Assembly (NCBI GenBank): GCA_002245855.1
Contig: NOUX01000009.1
Location: 158,087-222,086, forward strand
Direction: 5' to 3'
Origin: Sphingobacterium cellulitidis
GTDB taxonomy: Bacteria; Bacteroidota; Bacteroidia; Sphingobacteriales; Sphingobacteriaceae
Length of the DNA: 64,000 nucleotides
In this document: positions 1 through 8,202 of the stretch, in pieces
Numbering within the stretch: position 1 is the first letter of the stretch
Layout: every line of letters starts with the position of its first letter
Position numbers and translations under genes: made by a program
The notes under the pieces: generated by a model
What the model was told of the DNA's origin: nothing
The model's input: the letters and a program-made list of their open reading frames with translations, nothing else
Database searches by the model: none

Positions 1-467
1 GCTTCGCCTCCGGCGTTGCTACCTCGTAATTTATGCCATAAGTAAAGCCCCAAAATGCTTAGGGAAAGGAAAAAGAGATTAAAGAAAAAATGCTGTGTCC
101 AGTTCATACCACTTATCACCGAACCACACCCGCATGGTAATTTTTCCCATGCACCCATAAGAGCCACAGCGATATATGCTGTAAAAGCGGTCATTAATAC
201 GGTAGATAGTATTAGACCTGCTTTGCGATACTTTTCCATTACCAATGCCAGCACTGTTATTAACTCCAATGCCGGGAGCGAGTATATTAGGATATATCCT
301 ATGCTATCTGAAAAAGGTTGGCGGAGAATGCCTCCTTTAAACGCTGTAAAGTCTGTTATTTTATCGATGCCTACGGGTATCCAAAGAAGCAGCAAAAGAA
401 TAATAACGACATTGAGTGTTATCCGTTTTCTTTTGATTTGGTTTTGATATGTAGCTGCTGTTTCCAT
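1..467 (-). CDS. MauE/DoxX-like membrane protein, cut by window edge
   Basis: Reading the reverse strand from an ATG at 467 gives an open frame that runs off the left edge after about 155 codons. It starts METAATYQNQIKRK and has about four hydrophobic segments (near residues 17-27, 53-68, 77-93 and 125-140). Between the last two is a CGCG motif in the stretch EKLPCGCGSVISGMNW. A four-helix protein with a cysteine pair in a loop is typical of the MauE/DoxX redox-associated family common in Bacteroidota, where members sit near thiol-redox or cargo genes. The start is supported by the promoter-like palindromes just upstream. The substrate and partner are unknown. It lies downstream of the AraC gene on the same strand and could be its target. 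Confidence 0.72.
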   Translation of the reverse strand, partial: METAATYQNQIKRKRITLNVVIILLLLLWIPVGIDKITDFTAFKGGILRQPFSDSIGYILIYSLPALELITVLALVMEKYRKAGLILSTVLMTAFTAYIAVALMGAWEKLPCGCGSVISGMNWTQHFFFNLFFLSLSILGLYLWHKLRGSNAGGE

Positions 468-470
468 TGT

Positions 471-513
471 CTTTGTATCTTAATGATGGTTATCACCATC
501 CTTTGATACAAAG
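471..513. promoter_or_regulatory. Nested palindromes upstream of the MauE/DoxX-like gene
   Basis: An outer inverted repeat CTTTGTATC (471-479) / GATACAAAG (505-513) has perfect 9-bp arms and encloses an inner repeat GATGGT (485-490) / ACCATC (495-500). It lies 4 to 46 bases upstream of the ATG at 467, in the gap that follows the AraC gene. Position and symmetry suggest an operator or a 5' leader hairpin. Which protein binds is inference; the neighbouring AraC regulator is the obvious candidate. Confidence 0.5.
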
Positions 514-611
514 TTCATCAAAGCCGTAAGCGTGTGAAAGACAAAATCGGTAAATATTGAGCAACTTTGTGTAAGAAATTTTCCGATTTTATCAATTTCG
601 GGGAAATTCCG

Positions 612-1556
612 TTACCTGCGTTTCAGGTATTGCTCTAAAGCAGTACGAAATGGACGTTCATTGGTGTAGCCAACTTCCATATATACGTCTTTTATAGCTT
701 TCCCTTGTTTTTCGATGAGGAACAAGGCGTGAGAAATGCGCAATTCGGTAATAAAATCCTGTACGCTTATGTGGTACTGGTGTTTGAAGATATTGAGCAA
801 AGTACGTTCCGTAACGAAAAAGTATTCTGAAAGGAATTTTATGGTAAGCGCATTATCACAATAATGTTCCTGGATATAGGCTTTGATTTTATAAGCAAGG
901 TCGGCTTTTTGGTCTTCTAACATTGTGTCGTAATGCTCCAGAAGGTAGCTGATATACTTGCGGAGATTGCCATCCAATGCCCCGATATTGGTCTGTGAAT
1001 AACTGTATATTTTATACAGCCATCGGTGTATCTTCCTGTCCATCCTGCATTGGTACATGGTGTCGTAGGTGCGGTTATCGTGTTTAAAACGATGCAGGAC
1101 GTTTTGGATATTAGGGTAGTTATGGTACATGCTTTCTATCCATTCAGGCAAAATACTTACCACGAGACAGATATGCATGCCTTTTTGGGCATAGGCGAAA
1201 TACCTGCCCGAATCGTAATAGGACATGAGGAAGCTGTTAGGCTGCGTTTTTATAATCGGCTTACGGCTTTCAGTCATATACAACAATGTGCCTTTGAGCA
1301 TAAAATAAAGGTACAGTTGCCGCTCTTGAATGTCGAAAGGAATATAAACAGGGTTGCTTACATTAAGCTGCACTAAATCTATAAAAAAAGGACTGTTTTT
1401 AATTTGCTGGCTCAATAGTTCATAATACGGCAGCGTAAAGCCCTGCCTTTGGACAGCGAAAGGTAATGGGTATTTGCTCCACTCCGGGAGGTCGTTGGGA
1501 TTGGCTATCCACCTTTTAAATTCGCTTTCTATTTTTAGGATATAAGGTATTTCCAT
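612..1556 (-). CDS. AraC-family transcriptional regulator
   Basis: A 314-residue protein. The C-terminal ~100 residues form an AraC-type double helix-turn-helix: a first helix pair around LTIKFLSEYFFVTERTLLN, then the conserved end KDVYMEVGYTNERPFRTALEQY, which matches the family signature of the second HTH. The N-terminal ~200 residues would be the sensing and dimerisation part and resemble no domain I can name. The gene is the last of the leftward series inside the mobile element and is upstream of the MauE/DoxX-like gene. It probably controls cargo genes of the element; the ligand is unknown. Confidence 0.88.
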   Translation of the reverse strand: MEIPYILKIESEFKRWIANPNDLPEWSKYPLPFAVQRQGFTLPYYELLSQQIKNSPFFIDLVQLNVSNPVYIPFDIQERQLYLYFMLKGTLLYMTESRKPIIKTQPNSFLMSYYDSGRYFAYAQKGMHICLVVSILPEWIESMYHNYPNIQNVLHRFKHDNRTYDTMYQCRMDRKIHRWLYKIYSYSQTNIGALDGNLRKYISYLLEHYDTMLEDQKADLAYKIKAYIQEHYCDNALTIKFLSEYFFVTERTLLNIFKHQYHISVQDFITELRISHALFLIEKQGKAIKDVYMEVGYTNERPFRTALEQYLKRR

Positions 1557-1696
1557 AGGCGGTAATTTATTCTCCTATCGGATGCCTTAATAAATTCCGC
1601 CCTCTTACTTCAATTCCACTTTTACGGTAAGGGGTTCCTGTAATCAAACGGATGGAATTTGATATAGGCTATACAAATCTGAACCATTCAAATGAA

Positions 1697-1737
1697 TAAA
1701 AAACCCAAGTTGGGTAGAACTTGGGTAAAATTTTTTT
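1697..1737. terminator. Bidirectional intrinsic terminator
   Basis: A perfect 9-bp stem ACCCAAGTT (1703-1711) / AACTTGGGT (1718-1726) with a 6-base loop. On the minus strand it is followed at once by a T run, and on the plus strand by AAAA then seven T. It would end leftward transcription from the topB/ORF6N operon. Confidence 0.8.
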
Positions 1738-1759
1738 CAAACAATTGAAGCAAGTGGGA

Positions 1760-1870
1760 AAGAAAGTGTACCGGGGCGTGCCACCGTCTGCATTTAACCA
1801 CCGCACAGAGGACGACCCAAAAATGCAACCGGGTCGGGCTATCCGCTATATCTTTTGCGGATCTTAAAGG
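1760..1870 (-). ncRNA. Possible structured RNA downstream of the excision operon
   Basis: A GC-richer block without a convincing reading frame between the ORF6N stop and the terminator at 1703-1726. It holds hairpins CGACCC (1813-1818) / GGGTCG (1831-1836) and ATCCGC (1841-1846) / GCGGAT (1857-1862). From memory, CTnDOT carries a small RNA, RteR, downstream of its topoisomerase-like exc gene, so this position is analogous. Being transcribed is inference; it could simply be a structured 3' untranslated region. Confidence 0.3.
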
Positions 1871-1890
1871 ACCACAAAAGGATGTCGCTG

Positions 1891-2784
1891 CTATCCCTCA
1901 CGCAATATGCCATTTAGTAAACTAATCATCTTACTTGCCTCTGCGCTCATTTTGGAAAAGGCAAACCATTTCTTACCCAAATCCTTTAGTGATGCGCCGA
2001 TGTGGTATAGTTCCGTACCGTCAATAATGAGGAAACGGTCATGGGCATGGGCAAATGCGTGTACATTGATAGCCGGATATTGACTGTTGTAGCGTTGTAA
2101 ATCGAGTTGTAATTGATTACTGATATTTTTGGTGTAAATAGTGGCAGATACGGATTGCCCACGCTTTCCGAGTAGCGTTAGCACCGTATCATCCACATAG
2201 TTGTCTATAAGGATAATTGACCTTTGTGCGCTCCGTATAATATCGGCGACAAAGGTATAGGCATCAAATATCTGCCCGTCATAGAAAATACCTTTATCAC
2301 TGTGCAGCTTCCCGCTTTCCAAAGCCTTAAAGATTTCCTCAAATTTGCCGTCCGCTTCAATCTGTTTGAGTTCGATTTTATCCATCCGGGAGAACAATGC
2401 GGCATTTCCGATTAACAATCTGCGCATTTCCACAAAGGCATTCATAATCTCGATGCTGACCTTTACAGCTATCTCGCTGCGCAAAACGGCGGACAGCATG
2501 GCGACCCCTTGCTCGCCAAAAACATAGGGCAGGTAACGCCTGCCGCCGTAATTTAAACTTGAGGTTCCAATTTGGAACCTCAAGTTTTCAGCTTCTTCTT
2601 CTGTTAATTGAAAGCAGAATGATTGGGGAAACCGCTCTATGTTTCTTTTTACGGCTTTGTTAAGGTTTTTTGTTTCGACCTGGTACAACTTGGCAAGGTC
2701 GCTGTCCAACATAACCTGTTTGCCCCGTATTGTGTAGATAAGGTTTTCTATTTCCTTTCGGCTTATGATTGCGTTGCTGTTCAT
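1891..2784 (-). CDS. ORF6N-domain protein with degenerate phospholipase-D-like C-terminus
   Basis: 297 residues. The N-terminal ~125 residues match the ORF6N/KilA-N-like DNA-binding domain seen in phage and conjugative-element proteins: IYTIRGKQVMLDSDLAKLYQ, then RNIERFPQSFCFQLT, then the YVFGEQGVAMLS motif. The C-terminal half contains H248-x-R250-x4-D255 followed by GAS, a variant of the HKD motif of the PLD superfamily with Lys replaced by Arg and only one copy. The start codon overlaps the topB stop by four bases (ATGA), so the two are translationally coupled. Its role in the element is unknown; a nuclease or regulator is possible. Confidence 0.85.
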   Translation of the reverse strand: MNSNAIISRKEIENLIYTIRGKQVMLDSDLAKLYQVETKNLNKAVKRNIERFPQSFCFQLTEEEAENLRFQIGTSSLNYGGRRYLPYVFGEQGVAMLSAVLRSEIAVKVSIEIMNAFVEMRRLLIGNAALFSRMDKIELKQIEADGKFEEIFKALESGKLHSDKGIFYDGQIFDAYTFVADIIRSAQRSIILIDNYVDDTVLTLLGKRGQSVSATIYTKNISNQLQLDLQRYNSQYPAINVHAFAHAHDRFLIIDGTELYHIGASLKDLGKKWFAFSKMSAEASKMISLLNGILREG

Positions 2785-4865
2785 CTCTTTTTATATGTGC
2801 TGTTGTCAAATTCAAACGATGTTTCATAGGTATCTTTCAGTACGATACGGGCATCAAACTTTTTGCCTGCTTTGCTTTTCATCCCTTTGATAAGGCTGGT
2901 CGTTCCTTTGTTTACGAGGCTCTCCACTTCGTTAAGGCTCAACCGTACCCCGCAGATATTGCGGAACAAAAGCCAGTTGCACGCTTCATCGGGACATTTG
3001 ACCACCTTATCCCTGATGAGCAGTTTATGGGCTTTGCACTTTTGGCAGGTCAGTTCGTGCTGCTTTTCGCCCGCAATGCTGATGCTCAACAGTTCCTGCG
3101 TAACGGCCGAGGCGTAGGCTTCCATGGATTGGTGAAAATCCATAGCATCTGCCTCGTTGTTTTCAATCTTCTGCAAAGCCATTTCCCATTCGGCGGTCAT
3201 AGCTACATCGGCAATTCTTTTGTCCTTTACAGCATCATAAACCTGCAATCCTTTTTCGTTAGGAACAAGGGATTTCTTTTCACGCTTGATATAATCCCGC
3301 TTAAAAAGCGTTTCGATTATTGCCGCTCTTGTAGCGGGTGTTCCAATGCCAATGCCTTGCAAGGCTTTACGCTCATCTTCATTCGCTATTTCCTTTCCGG
3401 CATTTTCCATTGCCGACAATAGTCCGGCTTCGGTAAACAGCACAGGTGGTTTTGTTTTCTTTTCCAAACAGGAGGCTTCTTTGATTTTCAATTCACCGCC
3501 TTTTTTCAGTTCGGGCAAATCCTGTATCGGTTCGGTATCTTCGTCCGAAAATGTTCCTTTGATCGAACGCCAGCCCGCTTCCAAAACTTTACAGCCTTTT
3601 AGCATAAAATCGTAGTGTGATACTTCCAATGCTATATCCGTTATTTCTTTAATGCAAGGCTGAGAGATAGCTTCGAGCAGTCGAAAGGCAATCATATCAT
3701 AAACCTTTGTTTCGTCGGCATTGAGTGCAGACGGCACTTTGTCCGTGATGAGTATTCCGTGGTGGTCTGTTACACGCAGGTCATTCACGACACGTTTATT
3801 GAAGCGACCCCATTTTAATTTAGAAATAGCTTGCTTAAAGTTATCATTGTCCTGTAACGCTCTTACAAGATTAGGTATCTCACTCCACATATCTTCGGGT
3901 ATATATTTGCTTCCGGTACGTGGATAGGTAATAAATTTCTTTTCATAAAGGTTCTGGGCAATATTGAGTGTTTGCTCTGCCGACAGGTTCAGCTTTTTAT
4001 TGGCTTCTTTTTGCAAGCCTGTGAGATCAAAAAGCAAGGGGGGTTGCTCCGTGGTGTTTTTGTTTTCCACAGATATGACCGTTGCGGTTCCGTGTCTTTG
4101 GACCAGTCGTAATGTATCTTCCGCAAGCTTTTGTTCGTTCCATTTGGTTTTTGAGATACTCTTAAAATCAATATTCTCTTTGCGGTGCAATAGCTGAATT
4201 TGCCAATACTTTTTAATAGCGAAATTTTTATTTTCCAGATAGCGTTTACAAATCAAAGCCAATGTAGGTGTTTGCACCCTGCCCAGCGAATAAATGCCGT
4301 TGCCAGCGGCTATACTCAATGCCTGTGTCGCATTGATGCCGATCAGCCAATCGGCACGGCTTCTGCCTTGTGCAGCCTGAAATAAGCCGTCAAATTCTTT
4401 ACCGTCTTTCAGGCTGTCAAACCCTTGCTTGATTGCTTTTTCAGTAAGCGAGCTTATCCAAAGCCGCTGAAAGGGCTTACGGCATTTCAGATATTCATAA
4501 ATGTACCGAAAGATAAGTTCACCCTCACGACCTGCATCGGTAGCTACGATAATACTGTTGCTTTTATGGAATAGCTCCTTGATGACTTTCAGTTGCTTTA
4601 ATGCTCCAGTATCGACTGTATAACCTTTGTCTTTTTTGACCTTACGAACAGTCAAAATAAACGGATTCGGGAGTATCGGCAAGGAAGCCTTGTCAAATCC
4701 CGAAATCCCATAATCTTCGGGCATTCCCAAACCGATAAGGTGTCCGAATGCCCACGTAACGAAATAGCCATTGCCCGTTAGATAACCGTCCTTTTTTTCG
4801 GAAACACCCAACAAGCTGGCTATTTCCCTTGCTACGCTTGGTTTTTCTGCGATAATTGTTTTCAT
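2781..4865 (-). CDS. topB: DNA topoisomerase III (type IA), exc-like, of a conjugative element
   Basis: 694 residues. The N-terminal Toprim domain begins MKTIIAEKPSVAREIA and has the acidic motif DAGREGE at 110-116. The active-site tyrosine is Y314 in FITYPRTGSKYI. GRVQTPTLALI near 195-206 and GIGTPATRAAIIETL also match TopB. The C-terminus has a zinc-like segment with CQKCKAHKL and CPDEAC. The enzyme relaxes or decatenates single-stranded DNA through a 5'-phosphotyrosine. In CTnDOT the equivalent gene, exc, is the last gene of the excision operon. Here it follows the DUF3945 gene with a 2-base gap and is coupled to the ORF6N gene, as expected for one transcript. The chromosomal housekeeping topoisomerase would lie elsewhere. 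Confidence 0.95.
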   Translation of the reverse strand: MKTIIAEKPSVAREIASLLGVSEKKDGYLTGNGYFVTWAFGHLIGLGMPEDYGISGFDKASLPILPNPFILTVRKVKKDKGYTVDTGALKQLKVIKELFHKSNSIIVATDAGREGELIFRYIYEYLKCRKPFQRLWISSLTEKAIKQGFDSLKDGKEFDGLFQAAQGRSRADWLIGINATQALSIAAGNGIYSLGRVQTPTLALICKRYLENKNFAIKKYWQIQLLHRKENIDFKSISKTKWNEQKLAEDTLRLVQRHGTATVISVENKNTTEQPPLLFDLTGLQKEANKKLNLSAEQTLNIAQNLYEKKFITYPRTGSKYIPEDMWSEIPNLVRALQDNDNFKQAISKLKWGRFNKRVVNDLRVTDHHGILITDKVPSALNADETKVYDMIAFRLLEAISQPCIKEITDIALEVSHYDFMLKGCKVLEAGWRSIKGTFSDEDTEPIQDLPELKKGGELKIKEASCLEKKTKPPVLFTEAGLLSAMENAGKEIANEDERKALQGIGIGTPATRAAIIETLFKRDYIKREKKSLVPNEKGLQVYDAVKDKRIADVAMTAEWEMALQKIENNEADAMDFHQSMEAYASAVTQELLSISIAGEKQHELTCQKCKAHKLLIRDKVVKCPDEACNWLLFRNICGVRLSLNEVESLVNKGTTSLIKGMKSKAGKKFDARIVLKDTYETSFEFDNSTYKKR

Positions 4866-4867
4866 AC

Positions 4868-6334
4868 CTAACTCACTTTCCTACCCTTTGATTTTGCAGG
4901 TGCTTTGGGTTTGTTCTGTTGCTCCTGTTGCTTTTCGTTTTTCGGTCTTTGCTGCCCTTTCTGTAGAGGCTCTTTGATATTCTTGGTCGCTTCGTTGGTC
5001 TTGCCCTCGGAATTGACGGCAATCTGCGTTTTATGGGCTTCTGTAGGTTTTATCCGTTCCTTGTATTGGTTGGGAAACTCAAAGTTGGTTTTTCCTGTTT
5101 CCTTGTTGAATGTGATATAGCCGTTATAAGTTTGCCCTTTCTTATCGACCAAATTCGGAATGTAAACTGTTTGACCGTCTTTGAACTTGTTGTATTGTTC
5201 ATCCTCCAGTTCCTTTCCCCTAAAGGTTTTCGGGGCTTCCTGCGACCTGCTTTGCTGATTGTCCTGTTGGCTGTTTTGGGTTTGCCTGTTATTGTTGCTT
5301 CGGTCAAACAGAAATTCCACATACCGTTTATCCGCATTGAACTGTACGTTTGCATCAAAGGGAGTACCTTTTGTAGAAATCATTCCCTCAATGAACAGGG
5401 GTTTGCCCTCCACTAAGGTTTGTTTTTGTTCGTCATTTAGTTTTATACCTTTAACCTCATCGGGGATTTTGATGAAATCTGTTTTCAAAGCAATCAGCTC
5501 ATTGGTAAGCCGGTCCACACTAATGATGGACGGCATCAATTCGCCTGTTTTGGAGTCTATCAGATCGACCACACGCCCCATATTGCCTGTTTGACGTAAG
5601 TTCTGTTTGTCCTCGTCTGAGAACTTGTGTCCGAAAAACTCAAAGTTTAAGTTGGGTTCACGCCTGATACCGTGTACCGCTGCCACAACGTCCCCCTCCG
5701 GGGTGGACTGTAAAGACAAGCGGGCATCTGTACGGACGACCGCACCGCCAAGATTAACGCTTATAGGTACAAGCTCATTGGTCTTGTAACCCCTCAATAG
5801 TGGGTCAAGGAGGTTCTTTTTCTCAAGGTATTCCTTGCTTAATCCGAGATTGTTCATTGTTTCCCAATCAATCTGTTCCGGCTGGAAGCGGTACTCGCTT
5901 GTTTCCGGGGTTGTCTCTGTTTTTGTCATATCATTTTTATTTTCTTGTTTTTGCTCTTGTTCGGGTTCATTTTTCACTTCATGCTTTTCCATTTTCTTTT
6001 TGCCTTCGGCAGTTGGATTGTTTATCTGATTCTGAAATTCTTTTGCTTTCTCTACGGCTTCGTCAGCCGAAACTTTGAAAAGAGCAAATTTGGTAGGGTC
6101 TTTTAACTGCCTCCAAAAATTGGAAAGGAAATTGGTCACGAAATCACCGTGTTTATCCACCCGCATGAACTCGCTTTGGTTCTTCTTCGTAGGGTCAACC
6201 GTTTCCATTTTTCCGCTTTTGTCAATACTTTTTACAGCTTGGATTTTCATTTTTTCTTTATCCAGCACTAAAAGTATATCCGATAACTGTTCGGAAGCAA
6301 CCTGTTGGTTTTCTGTTTCTTTTTCTTCACTCAT
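4868..6334 (-). CDS. DUF4099/DUF3945-domain protein of a conjugative element
   Basis: 488 residues, hydrophilic, no signal peptide or membrane helix. The first ~100 residues are a charged region, followed by a low-complexity linker rich in E, K and Q. Around residues 150-250 (PEQIDWETMNNLGLSKEYLE and on) it resembles DUF4099. Two later repeats resemble DUF3945, one beginning near IKLNDEQKQTLVEGKPLFIEG and one near KELEDEQYNKFKDGQTVYIP; each contains a glycine-rich beta-hairpin. The C-terminal 60 residues are basic and rich in K/Q. Such proteins sit upstream of topoisomerase III in Bacteroidota conjugative elements (orf3 position in CTnDOT). Their biochemical role is not known. Confidence 0.85.
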   Translation of the reverse strand: MSEEKETENQQVASEQLSDILLVLDKEKMKIQAVKSIDKSGKMETVDPTKKNQSEFMRVDKHGDFVTNFLSNFWRQLKDPTKFALFKVSADEAVEKAKEFQNQINNPTAEGKKKMEKHEVKNEPEQEQKQENKNDMTKTETTPETSEYRFQPEQIDWETMNNLGLSKEYLEKKNLLDPLLRGYKTNELVPISVNLGGAVVRTDARLSLQSTPEGDVVAAVHGIRREPNLNFEFFGHKFSDEDKQNLRQTGNMGRVVDLIDSKTGELMPSIISVDRLTNELIALKTDFIKIPDEVKGIKLNDEQKQTLVEGKPLFIEGMISTKGTPFDANVQFNADKRYVEFLFDRSNNNRQTQNSQQDNQQSRSQEAPKTFRGKELEDEQYNKFKDGQTVYIPNLVDKKGQTYNGYITFNKETGKTNFEFPNQYKERIKPTEAHKTQIAVNSEGKTNEATKNIKEPLQKGQQRPKNEKQQEQQNKPKAPAKSKGRKVS

Positions 6335-6434
6335 AATCTGAAAAGTTTAAAGTTTTATTGCCGAAAGTAAATGAAGCAGTTACTGCATCGCCCGAAGTGG
6401 CAGTCAAAGGCAGTATTTGGCACGCATTGGCGTT

Positions 6435-6716
6435 TTACTTGTTAAAACTCTCCCTGATAAACTGGTGCACATCGGATAGCTTGTAATACAGTTTTCCGCT
6501 AATGGTATAGTAAGGTAGTTTACCTATGGAGCGGTAGCGTTGCAGGGAACGGTTACTGATTTTCAACATTTGCAGCAGGTCCTGGTTATCGAGCAGTTCT
6601 TCTCCGTCTATGCTATTGCGTTTCTTTTTTAAATCGTCAATATTGTCGCCCAACATATCAAACCTGTCCATGATGCGTTCCATCCACGCTATAAATTCCA
6701 TTCTGTCAATATTCAT
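6435..6716 (-). CDS. Small helix-turn-helix protein, excisionase-like
   Basis: 93 residues. The stretch DNQDLLQMLKISNRSLQRYRSIGKLPYYTISGKLYYKLSDV is a MerR/excisionase-type winged helix: a helix-turn-helix followed by a two-strand wing. It is the first gene of the leftward excision operon, downstream of rteC and the palindrome at 6878-6926, and matches the position of Xis2d in CTnDOT. It probably binds DNA at the element ends to direct excision. No nearby integrase confirms this. Confidence 0.85.
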   Translation of the reverse strand: MNIDRMEFIAWMERIMDRFDMLGDNIDDLKKKRNSIDGEELLDNQDLLQMLKISNRSLQRYRSIGKLPYYTISGKLYYKLSDVHQFIRESFNK

Positions 6717-6877
6717 AGTCGATAAGTTTTAATGTTCACCATGCAAAATTGGGAAGCGTGGCAGTGTTTATCAGCCAAGCCCTGCCAATTGGTTTGGCTG
6801 TTTTTTGAAAATTTTTGCAATTGGGAGAAACCCTTGTTTGGTAGGGCTTAAAAAGAATTTCGAGTATTTAGGAGATG

Positions 6878-6926
6878 GTTTATACCATCATTTGCCAATT
6901 GACATACATTGGCTTATGGTATAAAC
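6878..6926. promoter_or_regulatory. Large palindrome between rteC and the excision operon
   Basis: Perfect 11-bp arms GTTTATACCAT (6878-6888) / ATGGTATAAAC (6916-6926) enclose a second perfect repeat GCCAAT (6894-6899) / ATTGGC (6908-6913). It lies about 160 bases upstream of the Xis-like start. In CTnDOT, RteC activates the excision operon by binding inverted half-sites upstream of its promoter, so this is a candidate RteC operator. It could alternatively act as an rteC transcript hairpin, but no T run follows. Confidence 0.55.
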
Positions 6927-6978
6927 AAAAAAGCAGTACACAACAATGCACTGCCCTGAACAAAAGACCTGCATTGGG

Positions 6979-7824
6979 TTAAAGGTCTTTATCCATATAT
7001 TCTTCCAATGAAGTTTTAAGCTGGTCCAAGAATGCCGTTCGGGAACCGCTTCGGGTTTTCATTCTGTGGAATGCGTGGTGCAGGTCACCGAGCGTAATGC
7101 CAAAAAGTATCTGGAACATCAAACTGATTTTTCGGACACCGGTTTTACCGTGCGAAACTGCTGCCGAAGCATACAGGGCATATATCAATTCGACAAGTGC
7201 GTTTTTGCTTTCTGTCCAAAAAATATCTTTGGCGTTTTCCGGCTTTTGTAAAATAGCATCGGGATTTTCATCTGGATTGATTTTCGTCAGCAGATAGGTA
7301 TAAAGCAATTCGTTGGCGATAATCCTTGCGGTCTTGTAATCGTAGAAAGTAGAAAATTCGGGATCAATTTCAAAGACGATACTGTTCAGACCGTCGTGGT
7401 AATTTATGTTGCCTCTTTTGAAATAGGTGTCGTCACGGTCCGTACGCCCCGAACGATAGTACCTATAAAAATCTGAATTGCAGATATGCTCAATGTACTC
7501 TCTTTTAAGATTGGCTAATTGAGTCGAAAAGTAACTGTAATACATTTTGCCGTTGCTGACCGGACAGGTCGTTTCAATCCGGTAAATTTTATTGTAGTAG
7601 ATGAGTTTTCCAAGTATTTGGGGTTTGATGGTTCGGAAGAATTTTATTTCTTCCCCATCATTTTGAAAGCCCTTTTTAGCAATATATTTCTTGACCTCAA
7701 ATAACAGGTCTTGTAGATACAAGGTCATTTCATAAGCCTCATCAATCAACCTTTTGCTCTGTGATAAAATCTTATCTTCCTTATTATGTATCTCTAAAAT
7801 AATGGTGTGTAAAGAATGCTGCAT
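6979..7824 (-). CDS. rteC: RteC-family regulator of element excision
   Basis: 281 residues matching the RteC family: a conserved middle FFRTIKPQILGKLIYYNKIYRIET, then YYRSGRTDRDDTYFKRGNI, and a C-terminal helical region FWTESKNALVELIYALYASAAV with KISLMFQILFGITLGD, which is the DNA-binding part in this family. In CTnDOT, RteC is made after tetracycline induction through RteA/RteB and switches on the excision operon. Here the excision genes follow it directly on the same strand. No RteA/RteB-type two-component genes are visible on either side, so its own control may differ. Confidence 0.9.
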   Translation of the reverse strand: MQHSLHTIILEIHNKEDKILSQSKRLIDEAYEMTLYLQDLLFEVKKYIAKKGFQNDGEEIKFFRTIKPQILGKLIYYNKIYRIETTCPVSNGKMYYSYFSTQLANLKREYIEHICNSDFYRYYRSGRTDRDDTYFKRGNINYHDGLNSIVFEIDPEFSTFYDYKTARIIANELLYTYLLTKINPDENPDAILQKPENAKDIFWTESKNALVELIYALYASAAVSHGKTGVRKISLMFQILFGITLGDLHHAFHRMKTRSGSRTAFLDQLKTSLEEYMDKDL

Positions 7825-7922
7825 AGCCCATAATTTTTGTGATCAATACCGAATTTCAAATTCAGTTTATCCCTAATTAATACACAAACATCATTATATT
7901 AAGTGATACCTTTACCCAAGTT

Positions 7923-7973
7923 CACCCCACCTGTGGGAAGATTTTTGCCATAAATCTCACCCAACTGTGGAGA
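7923..7973. promoter_or_regulatory. Pair of palindromic sites upstream of rteC
   Basis: CCCAC-CT-GTGGG (7926-7937) is a perfect palindrome. A second, similar site CCAACTGTGG (7961-7970) lies 35 bases further on. Both are preceded by TCACCC-like sequence and followed by A/T-rich tracts. They are about 100-145 bases upstream of the rteC start and could be operators for the activator of rteC. Confidence 0.4.
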
Positions 7974-8171
7974 TTATTTTATAAATATTCAGTATGAAAT
8001 GACTTTGAAAAGCCCCTTTAGTAAACGCAAATTTAACGGATATAAAGAGACTTTAAGTCTGATTGCTTTATTATATAACTTTGAACCTTGTTAATCTTTT
8101 TATTTGAAAAAATGAGCCAGAAAAATCGCTTTAGTGATTTTGAGGTTTAAATCAAAAATCACCAAATTGTA

Positions 8172-8202
8172 TTGCTCAATCAAATTAAATGATTAAATTT
8201 GC
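8172..8202 (+). promoter_or_regulatory. Bacteroidota-type promoter facing the repeat array
   Basis: TTG at 8172-8174, a 19-base spacer and TAAATTTG at 8194-8201 fit the TTG / TAnnTTTG consensus for the phylum. No good protein start follows; the first transcribed feature would be the inverted repeat at 8212-8228 and then the 224-bp array. It may drive an untranslated RNA or be a relic of a gene disrupted by the element. Confidence 0.4.

Larger units (their letters stand above)
1560..1890. other. Intergenic region with terminator and hairpin-rich block
   Basis: No protein gene is visible. The left part (1560-1700) is plain AT-rich sequence upstream of the AraC gene. A bidirectional terminator lies at 1703-1726 and a GC-rich hairpin-forming block at 1760-1870; both are listed separately. 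Confidence 0.6.

Noticed and set aside
55-447. Plus-strand open frame of 130 codons at the left edge
   Set aside because: The minus strand of the same region encodes a coherent membrane protein with a CGCG motif; the plus frame has no domain-like pattern.
2769-3422. Plus-strand open frame of 217 codons inside topB
   Set aside because: The minus strand encodes topoisomerase III with catalytic motifs; the plus frame is its shadow.
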